From Fusobacterium perfoetens (GTDB lineage: Bacteria > Fusobacteriota > Fusobacteriia > Fusobacteriales > Fusobacteriaceae), in contig NZ_JADYTX010000002.1 of the NCBI RefSeq assembly GCF_021531475.1, forward strand, positions 1 through 64,000: a stretch of DNA of 64,000 bases, written 5' to 3'. The notes under the pieces were generated by a model. That model was not told the origin of the DNA. It did no database searches and saw only the letters and a list, made by a program, of their open reading frames with translations. The translations under genes were made by a program, and so were the position numbers. Shown piece by piece: positions 60,458-64,000 of the stretch (its first letter is position 1; every line of letters begins with the position of its first letter).

Positions 60458-62112
60458 GAGAATTATTGATTGAAAATTTAGCCATTATAGAAAAACTTAA
60501 TCTTGAATTTGGTGATGGACTTATTACTCTTACTGGGGAAACTGGAGCAGGAAAGTCCATAATATTAAGTGGGATAAATCTTCTTTTAGGAGAAAAAGCA
60601 AGTGTTGATATGCTTCGTAGCGGAGAAAATATGTTGGTGGCTCAGGGAGTTTTTGAGATAAATGAGGAGCAAAAAACTGAACTTGAAAAATTGGACATAG
60701 ATACAGAAGACAACGAAGTTATAATAAGAAGAACCCTTGATACAAAGGGAAAAGAAAAATCCTTTGTAAATGGAGCTAGAGTTCCTCGTAGTAAACTTAA
60801 AGAAGTTATGAAAACTTTAGTTGATATTGTGGGACAACACTCTCATCAAATGCTTCTTAACAGAGAAAATCATATAAAACTTCTGGATAAATTTATAGAG
60901 GAAGAAGCTAAGAATGTAAGAATAAAGCTAGAGGAATCCCTTGAAAAATTTAATAATGTAGATGTAAAAATAAAAGAGATAGAAAAAGAAAAAAAAGAAA
61001 CAGCAGATAAAAAAGAGTTTTATGAATTTCAACTTGACGAGATAGAAAAAGCAAATCTAAAAAAAGATGAGGATATTGAGCTTGAATCTGAATATAAAAA
61101 ACTTTTTAATGCTGGAAAGATAAAAGAAAAACTTTCAATGTCTGGATTTTATCTAAAAAATGATGAGGTAAATGCTTTAAGTGTTATTTATTCTTGTAAA
61201 AAAAATATAGAATCAATTATAGATTGTGGAAAAGAGTTTGAAGATATTTACGAGCAACTTGAAAGAATATATTATGATCTTGAAGACTGTGCATCTACTA
61301 TTGAGCAGATTGAAAGTGATATTGAGATAGATGAAAATCGCCTTGATGCAGTGGTAGAGAGATTAAATATTATAGAAAAATTAAAAAATAAATATGGAAG
61401 TTCTATTGACGAGGTTTTAGAGTATGCTAAAACTATTTCACAAAAACTTAGAACTTTAGAGGATAATAACTTTGAAGTTGAAAATCTTCTAAAAGAAAAA
61501 GAAAAATTTAGAGAAGATTATTGGAAATATGCAAAAGAATTGAGAGACATCAGAAAAAGATTTATAAAAAAAATAGAGGAAAATCTTGGAAAAGAGCTAG
61601 ATTTTCTTAATATGAAAGACGCAAAACTTGATATAAAACTTGAAGAAAAAGATATTATGACAAAAAATGGTTCTGATGCAATAGAATTTTTTATTGCAAC
61701 GAACATTGGACAGCCACCAAAACCATTACAAAAAATTGCATCAGGTGGGGAAGTCAGTAGAATTATGCTTGCTCTAAAAGTTATATTCTCCCACGTTGAT
61801 AATATTCCTATTTTGATTTTTGATGAGATTGATACAGGAGTAGGTGGAGAAACTGTCAGAAAAATAGCTGATAAATTAAAAGAGATTGGAAGAAATGCAC
61901 AGGTTATTTGTATAACTCACTCTCCAGCTATTGCCTCAAAAGCAAATGAACAATATTACATTAAGAAAACTTCTAAAGATGGGGAAACATTTACATCTGT
62001 AAAAAAACTTTCTTACGAAGAGAGAATTTCAGAGATAGCTCGTATGTTGGCAGGAGAAAATGTTTCAGAGGCAGTAATAGAACATGCAAAAGAGCTTTTG
62101 TCAGAGGAATAA
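60451..62112 (+). CDS. recN: DNA repair protein RecN
   Basis: A 553-residue SMC-like ATPase. Walker A is GETGAGKS at 29-36, then a long coiled coil (about 150-390), the signature IASGGEVSRIMLALK and Walker B ILIFDEIDTGVGGETV. It holds broken DNA ends during recombination. The coding region runs on directly into the Xer-like gene (stop at 62110-62112, next ATG 62114). Confidence 0.95.
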   Translation: MLRELLIENLAIIEKLNLEFGDGLITLTGETGAGKSIILSGINLLLGEKASVDMLRSGENMLVAQGVFEINEEQKTELEKLDIDTEDNEVIIRRTLDTKGKEKSFVNGARVPRSKLKEVMKTLVDIVGQHSHQMLLNRENHIKLLDKFIEEEAKNVRIKLEESLEKFNNVDVKIKEIEKEKKETADKKEFYEFQLDEIEKANLKKDEDIELESEYKKLFNAGKIKEKLSMSGFYLKNDEVNALSVIYSCKKNIESIIDCGKEFEDIYEQLERIYYDLEDCASTIEQIESDIEIDENRLDAVVERLNIIEKLKNKYGSSIDEVLEYAKTISQKLRTLEDNNFEVENLLKEKEKFREDYWKYAKELRDIRKRFIKKIEENLGKELDFLNMKDAKLDIKLEEKDIMTKNGSDAIEFFIATNIGQPPKPLQKIASGGEVSRIMLALKVIFSHVDNIPILIFDEIDTGVGGETVRKIADKLKEIGRNAQVICITHSPAIASKANEQYYIKKTSKDGETFTSVKKLSYEERISEIARMLAGENVSEAVIEHAKELLSEE

Positions 62113-62113
62113 T

Positions 62114-62917
62114 ATGGGGTTAGTACAATATTTTTTAGAAGAAATAGATAGAGAGGGAGTAATATCTAAAAAAACCATTGAGTTTTATAAAAGTGATTTA
62201 GAGTTTTTTGAAGATTTTTTAGAAGATGTATCTTTGGATAAAGTTACACAGGAAGAACTTGATAGGTATCTTCAATATATAAAAGATAGATATTCTGAAA
62301 ATACAGTTATAAGAAAGATAACTTCTTTAAAAAGTTTTTATAAGTTTTTATTAAAAAAGGAGATTATAAAAGAATCTCCCATTGATAAAATATCTACAAG
62401 TAGAAAAAATATAAAAATTCGTGACAAAATAGAAGAAAGAGAGTTAAAGGCTATTATTGATATTTGTCCAGATGATTTTGTAGGTGAAAGAGATAGGATA
62501 ATTATAAAACTTTTAGCATCTACTGGATTAAAAATAGTGGATATATTAGGGATAAAACTTTTTCAACTGAAAGAGAGTGATTATAAAAGTTTTTCTCTTA
62601 ATCAAAGAAATATTTTTACTATAATTGATGTATATCCAGAATTAGCTCAAGAGATAAAAGAGTTTGTTGAAAAATATAAAATAGATTCTCTTTTTATCTT
62701 TGAGGGAGTTGATAACCAAAAATTTAAAACTAATTTTATAAAATATGCAAAACTTGCAAAAATTGATAGAAATGTAGTTCCTAGTATGATAAAAAATAGG
62801 TATATACTTGAAAAAAAGAAAGTGGATACAGAAGAGGAACTTGACGAGATAGAGTTATTTGAAAAAATAAAAAAAGAATACCTGAGAATAGGAATAGGAG
62901 ATGAGGGGTTAAAATGA
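62114..62917 (+). CDS. XerC/D-like tyrosine recombinase fold, catalytic residues missing
   Basis: A 267-residue protein with the N-terminal SAM-like core-binding domain (YFLEEIDREGVISKKTIEFYKSDLEFF, then SENTVIRKITSLKSFYKFLL) and a C-terminal domain starting near 125. In active Xer proteins the first Arg is in tGLRisEl; here it reads STGLKIVDI. The HxLRH region is VPSMIKNRYI, and no clear nucleophile Tyr block follows. It is therefore probably inactive as a recombinase. The start follows the recN stop by one base and it overlaps era by four, an operon position rather than a mobile one. Confidence 0.78.
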   Translation: MGLVQYFLEEIDREGVISKKTIEFYKSDLEFFEDFLEDVSLDKVTQEELDRYLQYIKDRYSENTVIRKITSLKSFYKFLLKKEIIKESPIDKISTSRKNIKIRDKIEERELKAIIDICPDDFVGERDRIIIKLLASTGLKIVDILGIKLFQLKESDYKSFSLNQRNIFTIIDVYPELAQEIKEFVEKYKIDSLFIFEGVDNQKFKTNFIKYAKLAKIDRNVVPSMIKNRYILEKKKVDTEEELDEIELFEKIKKEYLRIGIGDEGLK

Positions 62918-63807
62918 AAGCGGGATTTATAGCAGTTGTTGGAAGGCCAAATGTAGGAAAATCTACATTGATAAATAAATTGGTAAATGAGAAAGTAGCT
63001 ATTGTATCAAATAAAGCTGGTACAACTAGAGAAAATATAAAAGGAATTTTAAATATGGGAGGAAATCAATATATTTTTATTGATACTCCAGGGATTCACA
63101 AACCTAAACATCTTTTAGGGGAATATATGACATCTTCAGCTATAAAAATATTGAAAGATGTTGACCTTATACTTATGCTTTTAGACGGAACTCAAGAGAT
63201 AAGCACAGGGGATCAATTTGTAATGGAAAAAGTTTTGGAAGCTAGAAGAACTCCAAGAATCTTAGTTATAAATAAAATTGATAAACTTACAGATGAGCAA
63301 CTTAAAGAAAAAAGAAAAGAAGTTGAGGAAAAACTTGGTAAGTTTGATGGAATAGTTGAGATTGCGGGAGAATATGCAATAGGACTTGGGAAACTTTTAA
63401 ATGAGATAGACCCATTCTTAGAAGAGGGAATCCAATATTATCCAGAGGATATGTATACAGACATGCCTGTTTATAGAATAATCACTGAGATTGTAAGGGA
63501 AAAAATCTTATTAAAAACTAGAGATGAGATACCTCACTCAATCGCCATTGAGATTATAAATGTTGAAAAAAGAGATACTGGAAAAGATAAATTTAATATA
63601 AATATTTATGTTGAGAGAGATTCTCAAAAAGGAATAATTATTGGAAAAGGTGGACGTCTTTTAAAAGAGATTGGTACTGAGGCTAGACACGAGATTGAGA
63701 TTTTACTTGGAAGAGATATTTTCTTAGAACTATGGGTTAAAGTAAAAGAAGATTGGAGAAAGAAAAAACCATTCCTTAAAGAACTTGGATATTTTGATGA
63801 GGAATAA
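62914..63807 (+). CDS. era: GTPase Era
   Basis: A 297-residue ribosome-assembly GTPase. It has GRPNVGKST at 10-18, DTPGIHKPKH (G3), NKID (G4) and the C-terminal KH domain (GKGGRLLKEIGTEARHEIE) that binds 16S rRNA. Length is typical. It overlaps the Xer-like gene by ATGA, indicating translational coupling. Confidence 0.97.
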   Translation: MKAGFIAVVGRPNVGKSTLINKLVNEKVAIVSNKAGTTRENIKGILNMGGNQYIFIDTPGIHKPKHLLGEYMTSSAIKILKDVDLILMLLDGTQEISTGDQFVMEKVLEARRTPRILVINKIDKLTDEQLKEKRKEVEEKLGKFDGIVEIAGEYAIGLGKLLNEIDPFLEEGIQYYPEDMYTDMPVYRIITEIVREKILLKTRDEIPHSIAIEIINVEKRDTGKDKFNINIYVERDSQKGIIIGKGGRLLKEIGTEARHEIEILLGRDIFLELWVKVKEDWRKKKPFLKELGYFDEE

Positions 63808-63837
63808 TTTAGTATAAAAGTCTAGGAGGGAAGTATA

Positions 63838-64000
63838 ATGAAAGTTTTAATGGTTAATGGAAGTTCTCATGAAGGTTGTACTTATACAGCTTTTACTGAG
63901 ATTGGGAAAGTTTTAGAAAAAGAAGGAATAGAATGGGAAATATTTAATGTTGGTGGAGCTCCTTTAAGAGATTGTATCGGTTGTGGAGGTTGTAAATCTT
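63838..64000 (+). CDS. Flavodoxin-like NAD(P)H-dependent oxidoreductase (partial, cut by window end)
   Basis: The first 54 codons show MKVLMVNGSSHEGCTYTAF, the phosphate-binding loop of the NADPH-dependent FMN reductase family, and CIGCGGCK, typical of iron-sulfur flavoprotein-like members. Strong RBS AGGAGGG. The rest lies beyond the window. Confidence 0.82.
   Translation, partial: MKVLMVNGSSHEGCTYTAFTEIGKVLEKEGIEWEIFNVGGAPLRDCIGCGGCKS

Overview
The window is very AT-rich chromosomal DNA from a diderm anaerobe. It is most consistent with the Fusobacteriota (Fusobacterium or a close relative). This assignment is inferred from gene content and base composition, not from a database match. Envelope genes such as kdsD, gmhA, an EnvC-like protein, a small outer-membrane barrel and a signal-peptide-bearing choloylglycine hydrolase show an outer membrane and LPS. 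Na+-coupled carriers (AgcS, two NhaC-type, GltS), a GrdX-like protein, opine-type dehydrogenase, PTS, 2x[4Fe-4S] ferredoxin and formate-THF ligase fit an amino-acid- and sugar-fermenting anaerobe. Many genes share one promoter style: TTGnnn, 17 bp, then a TG-extended TATAAT.

Layout. 1-5065 is a type II-A CRISPR-Cas locus in the order cas9 (3' end only, broken by an in-frame TAA), tracrRNA, cas1, cas2, long csn2 and an array of 28 repeats and 27 spacers. 5.1-15.1 kb holds a MATE exporter, fhs under a ZTP riboswitch, an AgcS symporter, a GrdX-like/degenerate-EAL pair, an NhaC transporter under a riboswitch-like leader, a slyD-like/rpiB/HIT operon and a DJ-1 protein. 15.2-20.6 kb has a decarboxylase-arginase fusion, a domesticated-transposase-like DNA-binding protein and, divergent from it, a glucose-type PTS IICB. 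20.6-31.4 kb has an opine-dehydrogenase/flavin-reductase operon with a divergent LysR gene, GltS, an M15 lipoprotein, a gene-free segment full of TGCCA inverted repeats, TauE, GntR, tRNA-Gln, Mrp, MazEF and a second NhaC-type antiporter.

31.5-46 kb is mostly information processing: prfA-prmC-queA-rsmD, an HD/HAD fusion, xth, ileS behind an isoleucine-rich leader peptide and terminator, a small ferredoxin, a DnaQ-like exonuclease with recQ, and kdsD. 46-64 kb holds fabK, a PHP phosphoesterase, a ThyX-like protein, a LysR/gmhA/nuclease run, thiN, uraA, choloylglycine hydrolase, split transketolase, ftsX-envC, then nadK-recN-Xer-like-era, and a flavodoxin-like oxidoreductase cut by the window end.

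Most notable points: the cas9 nonsense codon beside an otherwise intact tracrRNA, adaptation operon and array; the Ile-codon leader peptide before ileS; the riboswitch-like leader before nhaC; the TGCCA inverted-repeat cluster at 26.05-26.47 kb; and several proteins that keep a fold but have lost catalytic residues (EAL, DDE transposase, LytM, tyrosine recombinase).
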